Source: Strigamia acuminata
Taxonomy: Eukaryota > Arthropoda > Chilopoda > Geophilomorpha > Linotaeniidae
Assembly: GCA_949358305.1 (NCBI GenBank)
Contig: OX442316.1
Span: 1,426,001-1,490,000, forward strand
Length of the DNA: 64,000 bases
Reading direction: 5' to 3'
Shown here: positions 20,146 to 29,760 of the stretch, piece by piece
Layout of the letters: every line of letters begins with the position of its first letter
Numbering within the stretch: the first letter of the stretch is position 1
Made by a program: the position numbers and the translations under genes
The notes under the pieces: model-generated
Told to the model about the DNA's origin: nothing
Seen by the model: the letters and a program-made list of their open reading frames with translations, nothing else
Databases searched by the model: none

Positions 20146-21339
20146 TCAAGCACGTAGAGTGTTGAGATCAATTAGAAAACGATTACAGAAGTTAACAAGG
20201 TCAGTCTTATCGACTGACTTCGTGAATATATCAGCAAGATTACATTTAGTTCCCACATGGGCGATTTGGAGGTTATCTCTCCTTACCAGCTCTCGGATAA
20301 AATGATACCTAATATCGATGTGTTTCGTTTTGCGATTTTCTATATTCGACTTAGTAAAATCTACAGTAGAGATGTTATCGCATAGGACGTGATGGTAAAA
20401 CTTATCCGCCAAATTGGGAACAATCTCATGCAATACTCGAACAATCCAAATGTAGTCCTTCACCGTTTCTGTGAGGGCTACATATTCCGCTTCCATGGTG
20501 GACAGCGTAACGTTTCGTTGCTTGAAGGTCCTCCAGTAGATAGGAGCATTTCCCAATGTCACTAGAGTCCCTCCAACGGAAATCCGATCGTCTCTGTTGT
20601 TAGCGTAATCTGAGTCGCTATAGCCAACAACTTCAATTCGACTGTTTGGGAAAAGCATCAGTCCAAGATTTCTTGTTGTTCTCACGTAGCTAAGCAAATC
20701 CAGTAATGTGATCCAGTGTTCCCATCCTGGGTTAGCTTGGAATTGGCTGAGAATATTGATGGCATACGTCAAATCTGGTCTGGTTCGCGATGCAAGAAAT
20801 GCCAAACACCCAAGTAGGTTTCGATAAGGGATTCCTTCTATTATTTTGAAATCCTCTAGTGTGTCCGGGCATTGTCTTTTGGTGAGTATTGTCGATTTAA
20901 CCATTGGTTGCGACCTGATTCTCACGGGTTCCAAATGGTCTTTGAACTTCAACAAGACTTTATTGACGTACGACCTCTGGTGTAGAATCATCTGTTGATT
21001 GTGTGAGTGAAATTCTACTCCTAGAAGCTTCTTCGTTTGGCCCAAGATAACAATGTCGAATTGTGTCTTAATCAAGTCGAGTACATGTATTGCGTCTTCG
21101 TGTCGCTTCCCGAAAACAACAATATCGTCGACGTAAACGATGAGATAAGCAACGTTTCCAAACTTGTAAACACAGTTACACCAGTTTACGTGTTGTAGTC
21201 CAAGTTTCAATAGGGTGTCTTCTAATTCAATGCCCCATTCTCTGCCTGACTGGTGCAGTCCATATATTGCGCGAATAAGTCGACAAACGTAGTTTTCTTT
21301 ACCTTGGCAAACAAAACCTTTCGGTTGACGCATGTATAT
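20146..21339 (-). CDS. Copia element B pol, C-terminal segment (RT fingers/palm end and RNase H)
   Basis: The segment encodes about 397 residues ending at a TGA. It resumes the RT immediately after the element D insertion (MRQPKGFVCQGKE), then carries the catalytic LIVYVDDIVVFGK box about 75 residues in and the Copia thumb region SRTRPDLTYAINILSQF. RNase H motifs follow: YSDSDYANNRDDR and TLSTMEAEYVAL. All expected catalytic residues are visible. The frame remains open upstream into the Gypsy LTR, but that part is not Copia sequence. The ATAT at 21336-21339 is the target duplication shared with 29761-29764. Confidence 0.9.
   Translation of the reverse strand: MYMRQPKGFVCQGKENYVCRLIRAIYGLHQSGREWGIELEDTLLKLGLQHVNWCNCVYKFGNVAYLIVYVDDIVVFGKRHEDAIHVLDLIKTQFDIVILGQTKKLLGVEFHSHNQQMILHQRSYVNKVLLKFKDHLEPVRIRSQPMVKSTILTKRQCPDTLEDFKIIEGIPYRNLLGCLAFLASRTRPDLTYAINILSQFQANPGWEHWITLLDLLSYVRTTRNLGLMLFPNSRIEVVGYSDSDYANNRDDRISVGGTLVTLGNAPIYWRTFKQRNVTLSTMEAEYVALTETVKDYIWIVRVLHEIVPNLADKFYHHVLCDNISTVDFTKSNIENRKTKHIDIRYHFIRELVRRDNLQIAHVGTKCNLADIFTKSVDKTDLVNFCNRFLIDLNTLRA
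21336..21339. repeat. Left target duplication of Gypsy element D (ATAT)
   Basis: ATAT abuts the TG of the left LTR and recurs at 29761-29764 just after the right LTR. Counting it once keeps the Copia reading frame in phase, which supports the assignment. Confidence 0.75.
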
Positions 21340-21917
21340 TGTTATGTGGGATTTAGGCCCACTTGAGGCTACCCACACAACTGGGATATGATAGGAAATA
21401 AAGAGTCATTTTAATTAGGTTTAAATTCAATCTAGTTTTTATTTAACCAGACAGCAAAGCTGTTTGATTATTCTTTCAAATGGATGAGTTTACTCTGTTT
21501 ACATTGGCACAATTCTTAAACTCAAATAATGAACTACATAAATTATATAAATTATATAAACTCTAATTATAAATCATAAGTGACACTCTGAATTGAGATG
21601 CAATCTGAAACTATTAAATAGTGATTAAATTAATAACAATTTCTGCAGCCAGCCAAGAACAGGCTGACATTGGATAGGAGGGATTTGAGTTCACTCTCAA
21701 GTGAGAGCCGGAAGAGAACTGTCAAACTTGGGCGGATTCACTTCACAGGAAAGCTCCTGTTACCCCCTTTAACTAATTGATAAGTCCAGTGACGAGGCAA
21801 TGATGTAATCGATTGCCAACGCCATCTATGGACGAAATTTAGCAACTTTTATCCGAATTATAGCCGAATTACGCGATACGGGTCGTCCGTTGATCGGGAC
21901 GGCCTGTACGCGTAGCA
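21340..21917 (-). repeat. 3' LTR of Gypsy element D
   Basis: This 578-bp LTR starts TGTTATGTGGG and ends GTAGCA on the plus strand (TG...CA on both strands). I found no difference from 29183-29760 when reading both. On the element's strand a TTAAATAAAAACT near the end could be the polyadenylation signal. Confidence 0.92.
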
Positions 21918-21931
21918 ACTCCCTTTTTTGC
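21918..21931 (-). promoter_or_regulatory. Polypurine tract of Gypsy element D
   Basis: The minus strand reads GCAAAAAAGGGAGT directly before the 3' LTR. Its composition and position fit the plus-strand primer. Confidence 0.7.
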
Positions 21932-22847
21932 GTAATTTTGGTCTCTAAAATTAAATTTCGGATGAAGACAATTCTTTTTTTACCAAATATTAGATCTCAA
22001 TTCATAGTGTCAAATAAAACAATTTACATCTCTTTTTACTCCCTTTTAGATTAATGTACATACAAAAGAAAAATCTTAATCTGTTTTGAATCCAATAATT
22101 CTTACATTCATTACAGTTTTCAAAAAAAAACTATTCAATCATAATTTCCAACTTAACTATTATGTAAAAAAAACATACAAAAACTAAAGTTCAAAATTGA
22201 ATTACCCAAATTATTTCATCCATTTTTACAATAAACCTTCATAAATAAAATACAACATTTAAATTTCACAATAAATTCTCATAAAATAATTTAACTCTTT
22301 TCAAAAAATAAATTTGTTTTTGGTTTTCATTATTTTCTTCAAAAAAAAAAAATTTGAATTCTCTTTTTAAAACATCAACTCTCTAAATCCTAGAACATTT
22401 ACAAAATTTTGTGTTTGAAAATTTATTTACAATTCACATAATCAGTTTTATTCAAATTACGATAAACTTCACTAAATTCGCATTAATTACTTCGCCTCGC
22501 AACCTCGGATTTTCGTGTCATCAAATTTAACATTATTAAGAATTTTTATCTCACTAAAACCAATTTTTATCTGCTAATACTATGTAAAATAACATTTCTA
22601 ACATATTTTCCTATTCATTAAAATTAATCCAAAGTCTAAGAAAATTATCAGCACGAATGAACGAAGATCGCGATTTGTTTCGTTTTGCAAAGTTCGGTAT
22701 TTTATACACTTTTAACCTAATATTTCAACTCAAAATCATACTAAAACACTTAAAATATGTTCACAAACCTCAAAAAACACAATTCAATTCACGACACAAC
22801 AAATAAATATCAAAATTTAAGCTTTGGTTCACGCAAGAAGCTCGCAT
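21932..22847 (-). other. 3' untranslated region of element D
   Basis: About 0.9 kb of AT-rich sequence lies between the pol stop and the polypurine tract. It has no env-like or other frame of interest. Confidence 0.6.
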
Positions 22848-25800
22848 TCACCTTGGCGAAAATGTGGAGTAGCAATGGCGGTAGGATTTTCTCGCCTTCG
22901 GTCTGAGCTTGCGCGAACGATAGTCGTCGCTTTGTGTATCCGCGCCATCTAGTGGCGGGTTTTTAAGTTGTTTTTCAGTGTTTTCAAGTTCTGTTTGCGG
23001 TTCAAATAATGATTTGAGAGAAATTTGGTCACTATCATCGATATAACGTTCTTTTGCTTTGATTTGCTTTGTTTTTGTTGGTTTATCCAGAATTTCAACT
23101 GCAATTTCTCCTTTTTTACTGATTTTTTTCACTTTTTCAGCAAATTTCACTTTCTTTTCTGGCATCTCTTTCAAAGCTTCGTCTATGTCTTCTTCAATTC
23201 TTGCTTTATACGGTTTCAACCTTTCTACGTTAACAGTATCACTTTTCTTTCGTGTGGAATTGATAATTTCATAGTCATTTGGAGCTGTTCGTCGCACAAT
23301 CTCGTAGGGGCCGGAAAATTGAGGTAAAAGCTTCTCTGACAGGCCAACTTTCCTATTTATGGTCTTCAAATAGACTAATTCGCCTGGTTCGAATTCTTTG
23401 TTGACTCTATCTTTGTCGAATCTTTTCTTACTTTTCTCAGACTGCTTTTGAAGTCGTTCATTTGCAATCTTCCTAGCCTGTTGCATGAATTTTGATGTGC
23501 GTAACGTGAACTCTTTTTGGGGCAAATTTAGGTTAACATCTATTGTCAAATCCACATCATATCCTCGAAGAAGATAGTGCGGTGTGTAACCTGTTGTTTC
23601 ATGAACTCCCGTGTTGTAGGAAAACAGGACAAATGGCAAGAACTCATCCCAATCGGTGTGATCATCATTAACATAACTTTGCAACATTTTTGCGAATGTC
23701 GCATTAAATCTTTCTGTTAATCCATTGGTCCTTGGGTGGTATCCTGAGGTGGTTTTATGCAAACTTTTGAATAGATTAGATACTTCTTCAATCATTTGGT
23801 TCCTGTATTCCGTTCCACGGTCGCTTAAAATTTCTCTTGGGCTGCCTTCCTTAAGAATCACTTCATAAACCAAAGTCTTTGCTGCTTCTAGAGCTGTTCC
23901 TACTGGTGCAGCTCTTGCAATCACAGATCTTGACAAATAATCAGTCACTACGAAAACATGTTTATTTCCTAGTTTTGACAATGGGAAAGGTCCAAGTGTG
24001 TCCATTCCAATCCGCTCGAATGGTTTTGAGACGGTTGACCACGGTTGCATTAGTCCTTTGGCTGGAGTTGTCATCGACTTTGCTTTTGCGCAGTTTTGGC
24101 AGGACAAGACGTATTTTCTAACGTCAGTGTAAATTCTTGTCCAAAAGAATCTTGTTCTTATTCGTTTCCATGTTTTTGCCAAACCTAAGTGAGCTCCTAG
24201 TAATCCGTCGTGCATTTCATGCAATACATCCTTCTGGAGTTGTTTCGGAACTACTAGCAATAATCCTTCTGTATTTAGGGAACTTGAAGAGTTTTTCTTC
24301 CTAAATAACGTTTTCTCGTGGAGCACGTACTGCTTAAGCGGTCGTCTCCTCTTCTTTGGAAGTTGCTCTAGGTTTTCAACTGCTGTAATTAGGTCCAGTA
24401 GTTTGGGATCCATCCTCTGTTGTGCAGGGAGGTCCAAATTTTCCAAGAAAAGCGAAGGTAATTTTTTTATTTCTTCTTCACTCATCTGGTCTGGTATCCT
24501 ACTTAGTGCATCGGCATCTGTGTGCTTTTTGCCGCTTTTATACACTATATCGAAATCAAAGTCTACTAATTGCAATGCCCATCTGGCTAAACGTCCATTG
24601 GGGTTTCGGACTGACTTCAGCCATTGGAGGGGTTGGTGGTCGGTTATTATTTGGAATTTCTGTCCGTACAAGTAAGGTCTGAATTTCTGTACTGCAAACA
24701 TTATAGCGAGACACTCTCTTTCAGTGGCGGTGTAGTTTTGTTCCGCTGTGCTCATCAGTTTGCTTGCATACGCTACAACTCGCTCCTGGTTGTTGATCTT
24801 TTGCTTCAGAATGGCTCCCATTCCATACGCACTTGCGTCGGTTGATACTATGAATGGCTGTGCAAAGTCTGGATGCGCCAACACCGGTACTGTTATTAAT
24901 GCATTTCGGAGTGTGATGAACGCTGTATCGTGGGGTGGTCCCCAGTCAAACTTCTCGTCCTTTTTAGTGAGATTCACCAGAGGTTTAGAAATGTCTGCAA
25001 ATCCCTTGATGAATTTTCGGTAATAAGAGCAGAGTCCTAAAAAACCACGTAGTTGTTTAACGTTCACAGGAAGTGGAAACTTCGCGACTGCTTCCAGGTT
25101 CCTGGGATCTGGTGAAACTCCATCAGCATCAACCACATGTCCTAAGTATCGAATGGTGTCGGTGGCAAACGTACATTTACTCAGCCTAACTTTCAGGTTT
25201 GCCATTCTGAGCTTTTCAAAAACTGCGTCCACATCCACGAGGTGCTGTTCGAATGTCTTCGAGAATATTATTAAATCATCGAGGTACGCTATGCATACCT
25301 TTCCCAAGAGGTTCCCAAGCACTTTATTCATCAATTTTTGAAAGGCGGCTGGGCTGTTACATAATCCCATTCCGAGGACATTAAACTCATAATGTCCGCT
25401 TGACGTCGTGAACGCTGTCTTTTCACGATCTTGTTCGTCTATTTCGACTTGGTGGTATCCCTGAATGAGATCCATCATCGAAAAATACTTCGCACCCGCT
25501 AGTTGATCTAGGGTGTCGTCGATACGTGGTAAGGGATAAACCATTTTCTTCGTTACTGCGTTTAAACGTCTCCAATCAACGCAAAATCTCCATCTGCCGT
25601 CTCTTTTCTTAATGAGTAGTACTGGTGCACTCCATGGGCTCTCGGATTCTCTAATTACTCCTTGTTCAAGTAACTTCTTTGTTTCAGCCTCTTCGATTTC
25701 TTTTTCCTTAATGGATCGTCTATAAGGTTGCAAGTGGATTGGAGGAGAGTCTCCTGTATCAATACGATGTTTTATTGCCTGTGCTCTGCCTAAGTCACTG

Positions 25801-26579
25801 TCAGATGTTGCAAATCTATCCGAATTCTTCTCTAGCAGCTGTCGCATCAATTCCTGTTGAGTTGGTGTCATATTCTCATTTGCCATGGCCTTGCTAAAGT
25901 CAAATTGATCAGCTCTTTTTTCATCTAACAAGCCAGACTCAATCACGTAAAATGCCTTTGCAACTGCTGAGTTTTTTCCTAAATAGATTGTCTTTTTAGT
26001 TGGATTCGCAACACGCAGAACTCCTTCACCTTTTCTGAATGTAGTCAATGTCTTGCAACAAATCACACCAAATCGATCGATTACTCCACTCAATGGTTCT
26101 ACAAACAATTCGTCATCAACTTTCTTTGCTATCTTTATTGGTACTACACATTCATGTAAAGCTGGTATCGTTATTGGTTTTAAAACTCGCGCAATATAGT
26201 TTTGTTCAGTGTAATTCTTGGACATTGGGAATACTTCTTGTTGTTTGTCTTTTGGCCCTACAAAGATCTTCTGTTGGTCATAGTCGAGCTGGCACCTTGC
26301 AGATCTCAAAAAATTATCTCCTAGCAGTAAATGGTTGCCAAATCCGCTGACAATCAGCACTTCAATAGTATGTTGTTGTTGTCCAACGTCAATGGTAATC
26401 TTGGTTTTTCCTACTGGGGTTATCAATGAACCATCTACAACTCTAAGTCGAACATGTGGACATGGTTGGTATTTGAGCTGCAGAGTTCTTACCAAATCTT
26501 CATTAATGATGTTGCGATAACCTCCGGAATCCAAGACACCAGTGACTTCCAAACCATTCACTACTACTGGAATCTGCAA
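22848..26579 (-). CDS. Pol polyprotein of Gypsy element D
   Basis: This is 1,243 codons to the stop; the frame is open upstream to 26678 and has no ATG at the left end (the codon at 26579 is TTG), consistent with entry by -1 shift from gag at 26672-26666. Protease: VLDSGGYRNII near residue 16. RT: YPLPRIDDTLDQL, then YLDDLIIFSK near 432. RNase H: VSTDASAYGMGAIL near 578. Integrase: H-H-C-C zinc finger (HDGLLGAHLG..CQNCAKAK), then D (GMDTLGPF), D (LSDRGTEY) and E (GYHPRTNGLTERFN). A basic/acidic tail of ~150 residues follows. No disabling lesion is visible. Confidence 0.93.
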   Translation of the reverse strand: MQIPVVVNGLEVTGVLDSGGYRNIINEDLVRTLQLKYQPCPHVRLRVVDGSLITPVGKTKITIDVGQQQHTIEVLIVSGFGNHLLLGDNFLRSARCQLDYDQQKIFVGPKDKQQEVFPMSKNYTEQNYIARVLKPITIPALHECVVPIKIAKKVDDELFVEPLSGVIDRFGVICCKTLTTFRKGEGVLRVANPTKKTIYLGKNSAVAKAFYVIESGLLDEKRADQFDFSKAMANENMTPTQQELMRQLLEKNSDRFATSDSDLGRAQAIKHRIDTGDSPPIHLQPYRRSIKEKEIEEAETKKLLEQGVIRESESPWSAPVLLIKKRDGRWRFCVDWRRLNAVTKKMVYPLPRIDDTLDQLAGAKYFSMMDLIQGYHQVEIDEQDREKTAFTTSSGHYEFNVLGMGLCNSPAAFQKLMNKVLGNLLGKVCIAYLDDLIIFSKTFEQHLVDVDAVFEKLRMANLKVRLSKCTFATDTIRYLGHVVDADGVSPDPRNLEAVAKFPLPVNVKQLRGFLGLCSYYRKFIKGFADISKPLVNLTKKDEKFDWGPPHDTAFITLRNALITVPVLAHPDFAQPFIVSTDASAYGMGAILKQKINNQERVVAYASKLMSTAEQNYTATERECLAIMFAVQKFRPYLYGQKFQIITDHQPLQWLKSVRNPNGRLARWALQLVDFDFDIVYKSGKKHTDADALSRIPDQMSEEEIKKLPSLFLENLDLPAQQRMDPKLLDLITAVENLEQLPKKRRRPLKQYVLHEKTLFRKKNSSSSLNTEGLLLVVPKQLQKDVLHEMHDGLLGAHLGLAKTWKRIRTRFFWTRIYTDVRKYVLSCQNCAKAKSMTTPAKGLMQPWSTVSKPFERIGMDTLGPFPLSKLGNKHVFVVTDYLSRSVIARAAPVGTALEAAKTLVYEVILKEGSPREILSDRGTEYRNQMIEEVSNLFKSLHKTTSGYHPRTNGLTERFNATFAKMLQSYVNDDHTDWDEFLPFVLFSYNTGVHETTGYTPHYLLRGYDVDLTIDVNLNLPQKEFTLRTSKFMQQARKIANERLQKQSEKSKKRFDKDRVNKEFEPGELVYLKTINRKVGLSEKLLPQFSGPYEIVRRTAPNDYEIINSTRKKSDTVNVERLKPYKARIEEDIDEALKEMPEKKVKFAEKVKKISKKGEIAVEILDKPTKTKQIKAKERYIDDSDQISLKSLFEPQTELENTEKQLKNPPLDGADTQSDDYRSRKLRPKARKSYRHCYSTFSPR

Positions 26580-26662
26580 AAGTTCATCTGTGGCGTTCAG
26601 CTCAATGATTTCTAATTTTCTCTTTTTGAATTTCTTCTTGTTTTTCCGTCTTTGTGGCCATT

Positions 26663-28087
26663 CTAGTTTCCCGATTGATTAGCTGGTCCACCACGTGGGG
26701 CTCCTCGTTGACCTCGGCCTCCTTGGTAATTTTCAATGAAATTTTTACCTGTATAGTTTGGATTTCGTGGGTGACCTTGGTTATTTGGATTCCCCTGTCT
26801 TTGACCTTGTTGTTGTTGTTGCGGTGGATTCCATTGCTGTTGTGGCTGTTGTTGTTGTTGGAATCCTTGGCCAGAATTATTCCACTGATTATTCCAATTG
26901 CCTCTGTTTTGACCTTTATTATTATTCCATCCTCTACCTTGGTTCCAATTACTGTTGTTATTCCACCATCCACGTTGTTGTCCAGGTCGCCCTCTAAAGT
27001 TTCCTCTATTATAGAACTGGGCCTGGTTTGGATGTGGCGTATACCATTGATTTTGGTAGAAGACTGGAGTGACCTCTGCATATTGAACGTCCCCAAACTG
27101 CTGCTGTTGTCTTAGCACTTTGACCTCTGCTAACAACTCGTCTTTTGTTTTATTGACGTCGCTCGGTTCTACCAAGCAACTCGGTGTCACCTCACCTGTT
27201 GTATCAACAGCTTTTTGCAGTAGGGTTAGTAAAACTTCTGCAGGATCCTCATTGAATGCGTGGGCTTCCAACAATCCAAGTTGTGATGTTAATTGGTCCA
27301 ACGTCTTTGGGTAATTGGCTACTAATTTATCTCTGATCACCTTCTTCATTCCTTGAAACACGTGAAATATCTTTTGATCTTCCGTGAACGACGGTCTTGC
27401 ATAAGAGCATTCCTTTAATATTTTCTGCATGTGTTCCAAAGCTGTTCCGTCCTTGTGCTGCATTGCTTGTAATTTCGCCAAAATTGCTGTTATTTGTCGT
27501 CGAAATTTCGTTTTCAACGCATCTTTCCATTCAGTCCAAGTTCTAGACGGATGTAATGGAAGTTGGTCTAAATACCACGATGATGCAGAATGTTTCAGCA
27601 CAATTGACAGATGTTTAATTCTTTCAGTATCATCGGCAATCGTATCTTCGTATCCAATTAACCATGTGTCGATATTTCCAGTGGCTGGATCAAAATCAAC
27701 TGGATTTCTTCTATTAACCACTAAATTTTGTAATACTGTTTGTATTGCCAACATTTCTGGCGATGGCGAAGCATTAGCCATCTTAATTGGAGATTGTTCT
27801 TTATTAATACACAAATATGAAAGTTCTAAATTTGGTTGCTCCTCAACGTCTTGGAAAATGTCCTTCTCGTCTGCGTCGTCTAGATCACTCTGTTCCCGTA
27901 TCAATAGTTCTCCTAATTGCTCCACCTCGTGTGGAAACAATTCAGCTTGAAGATCAGCACTAACAACTCGTATACGGTGCTGTTGCGGGGTTTCACCTTC
28001 CCTTTTTTGAGTTTTAAGTTCCTCTTTGGGTTTTGGCTTCCTCTTTCGCTCAGTCACCTTGACGCTCAATGCTGTCTCTTCTTCCAA
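26663..28087 (-). CDS. Gag polyprotein of Gypsy element D
   Basis: The open frame of 474 codons (and on upstream to about 28168) has no ATG before 27781; codon 28087 is TTG. Either translation starts at the ATG at 27781 (MANASPSPEM, about 372 aa) or the upstream coding-like part (lysine/glutamate-rich) is reached by splicing or a non-AUG start. The capsid-like region (GNIDTWLIGYED..SSWYLDQLP..W..WKDALKTKFRR) follows the ATG. There is no CCHC knuckle; the C-terminus is an Asn/Gln-rich tract with RG/RGG-type repeats, which may supply RNA binding. It ends in the slippery GGGAAAC and TAG. Confidence 0.85.
   Translation of the reverse strand: MEEETALSVKVTERKRKPKPKEELKTQKREGETPQQHRIRVVSADLQAELFPHEVEQLGELLIREQSDLDDADEKDIFQDVEEQPNLELSYLCINKEQSPIKMANASPSPEMLAIQTVLQNLVVNRRNPVDFDPATGNIDTWLIGYEDTIADDTERIKHLSIVLKHSASSWYLDQLPLHPSRTWTEWKDALKTKFRRQITAILAKLQAMQHKDGTALEHMQKILKECSYARPSFTEDQKIFHVFQGMKKVIRDKLVANYPKTLDQLTSQLGLLEAHAFNEDPAEVLLTLLQKAVDTTGEVTPSCLVEPSDVNKTKDELLAEVKVLRQQQQFGDVQYAEVTPVFYQNQWYTPHPNQAQFYNRGNFRGRPGQQRGWWNNNSNWNQGRGWNNNKGQNRGNWNNQWNNSGQGFQQQQQPQQQWNPPQQQQQGQRQGNPNNQGHPRNPNYTGKNFIENYQGGRGQRGAPRGGPANQSGN
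26666..26672 (-). promoter_or_regulatory. -1 ribosomal frameshift heptamer (gag-pol, element D)
   Basis: On the minus strand G GGA AAC occupies the last two gag codons and is followed directly by the TAG stop (26665-26663). The pol frame overlaps gag by only ~16 nt here, so the heptamer is the one place where the shift can work. This strongly supports its function. Confidence 0.85.
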
Positions 28088-28168
28088 CTCCTCTTCTTTC
28101 TTAACACCTGAGAGCAGGTAATCCGTTACGTATTTTGAAAACGCGTAACGTCTAGAGTCCGCAATGAT

Positions 28169-29159
28169 TTATTAAATGTAGAGAAGACACAATCCTTTGG
28201 GTCGAAGCAATTCCTTTTTATTAATAAACACTTTTCACAACACAAACACTTTCACTTTCTGAAATAAATTCAATAATTAAACAATTCAATTTTCACGGTC
28301 ATTTATAAAAAACACTAAATAACTATCAGTAAATATTCAACAAAATATCCTGAAAAACAATCAATTATCAAACAATCCACTTCAAAACAATTCAATTTCA
28401 TAGTCATTATCTTTATATAATTCAAAATATCAAAACAATCAAATTTTCACGGTCATTTTTCAAAATTGTCAAAATTTTCATTAGTAAATATTCAAGAAAA
28501 CTCTTTATTAGTAATTCTTTACAAAATCCCCCGAAAAAGAAACAAATTCACTAATAAATCTGAACAATATATCTTATTAATATTCAATTCCATCAAAACA
28601 CTTTATCAATGAACAATTTACAAACTATTCTGAAATTCAAAACTATTCATTAGCAAATTCAGGTAATTTCTCTCTATTAATTCTCAATTTTATCAAAAAC
28701 ACCATAAATAAATTCTTTATCAAATAAACAATTTCATCATAAACAATTCACAAATTCAAATTTCATTCAATTATTAAATCAAACAACACCAACTGTAAAG
28801 TCATCCAATTAAATATTCAATTGCTTTATTTAGCTTTTCTACTTTTAACTTCATTAGCTCTAATTGACTCTATTAACAATGAGTCACTCTTATTTTTCCT
28901 ATGATTTCTTGCAGTGAGTCATGCATATTCAAATTAGGTTGGGATCTTTCTAAATTTTATAAGGTTTTCAAACAATTTTTAAAGCTAATTTTCACCAATT
29001 TTAACTCTAATTTTGCCAATTTTTGAGTTTTTCAACTCTAGATTTTGATTTCTTAACCTAATTTTGCAAATTTTTAATGAATTTTCACAAATTTTGACTA
29101 TTTTTTATTAAATTTTCAAATTTGGGTTTTTTCTATTTTAATTTTGGGGCAGTGTTTGG
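28169..29159 (-). other. 5' leader of element D
   Basis: About 1 kb of AT-rich, stop-dense sequence lies between PBS and gag. It probably holds packaging signals; none can be pointed to. Confidence 0.5.
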
Positions 29160-29180
29160 GGAAACCGCAATCTCCACCAC
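29160..29180 (-). promoter_or_regulatory. Primer-binding site of element D (tRNA-Ala-like)
   Basis: Two nucleotides after the 5' LTR the minus strand reads TGGTGGAGATTGCGG. The first nine bases complement a tRNA-Ala 3' end (..TCTCCACCA); the remainder matches only partly, so the tRNA identity is tentative. Confidence 0.55.
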
Positions 29181-29182
29181 TT

Positions 29183-29760
29183 TGTTATGTGGGATTTAGG
29201 CCCACTTGAGGCTACCCACACAACTGGGATATGATAGGAAATAAAGAGTCATTTTAATTAGGTTTAAATTCAATCTAGTTTTTATTTAACCAGACAGCAA
29301 AGCTGTTTGATTATTCTTTCAAATGGATGAGTTTACTCTGTTTACATTGGCACAATTCTTAAACTCAAATAATGAACTACATAAATTATATAAATTATAT
29401 AAACTCTAATTATAAATCATAAGTGACACTCTGAATTGAGATGCAATCTGAAACTATTAAATAGTGATTAAATTAATAACAATTTCTGCAGCCAGCCAAG
29501 AACAGGCTGACATTGGATAGGAGGGATTTGAGTTCACTCTCAAGTGAGAGCCGGAAGAGAACTGTCAAACTTGGGCGGATTCACTTCACAGGAAAGCTCC
29601 TGTTACCCCCTTTAACTAATTGATAAGTCCAGTGACGAGGCAATGATGTAATCGATTGCCAACGCCATCTATGGACGAAATTTAGCAACTTTTATCCGAA
29701 TTATAGCCGAATTACGCGATACGGGTCGTCCGTTGATCGGGACGGCCTGTACGCGTAGCA
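29183..29760 (-). repeat. 5' LTR of Gypsy element D
   Basis: This is the 578-bp partner of 21340-21917, followed on the plus side by the ATAT target duplication. It would carry the promoter of the minus-strand element. Confidence 0.92.

Larger units (their letters stand above)
21340..29760 (-). mobile_element. Complete Ty3/Gypsy retrotransposon D inserted in Copia B
   Basis: This 8,421-bp element has two 578-bp LTRs, a 4-bp ATAT target duplication, a tRNA-Ala-like PBS, gag, a -1 shift into pol, and a polypurine tract. All parts are present and the LTRs read as identical, so insertion is recent. It is of a different lineage from A and C: pol lacks the long linker and there is no third ORF. 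Confidence 0.93.
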
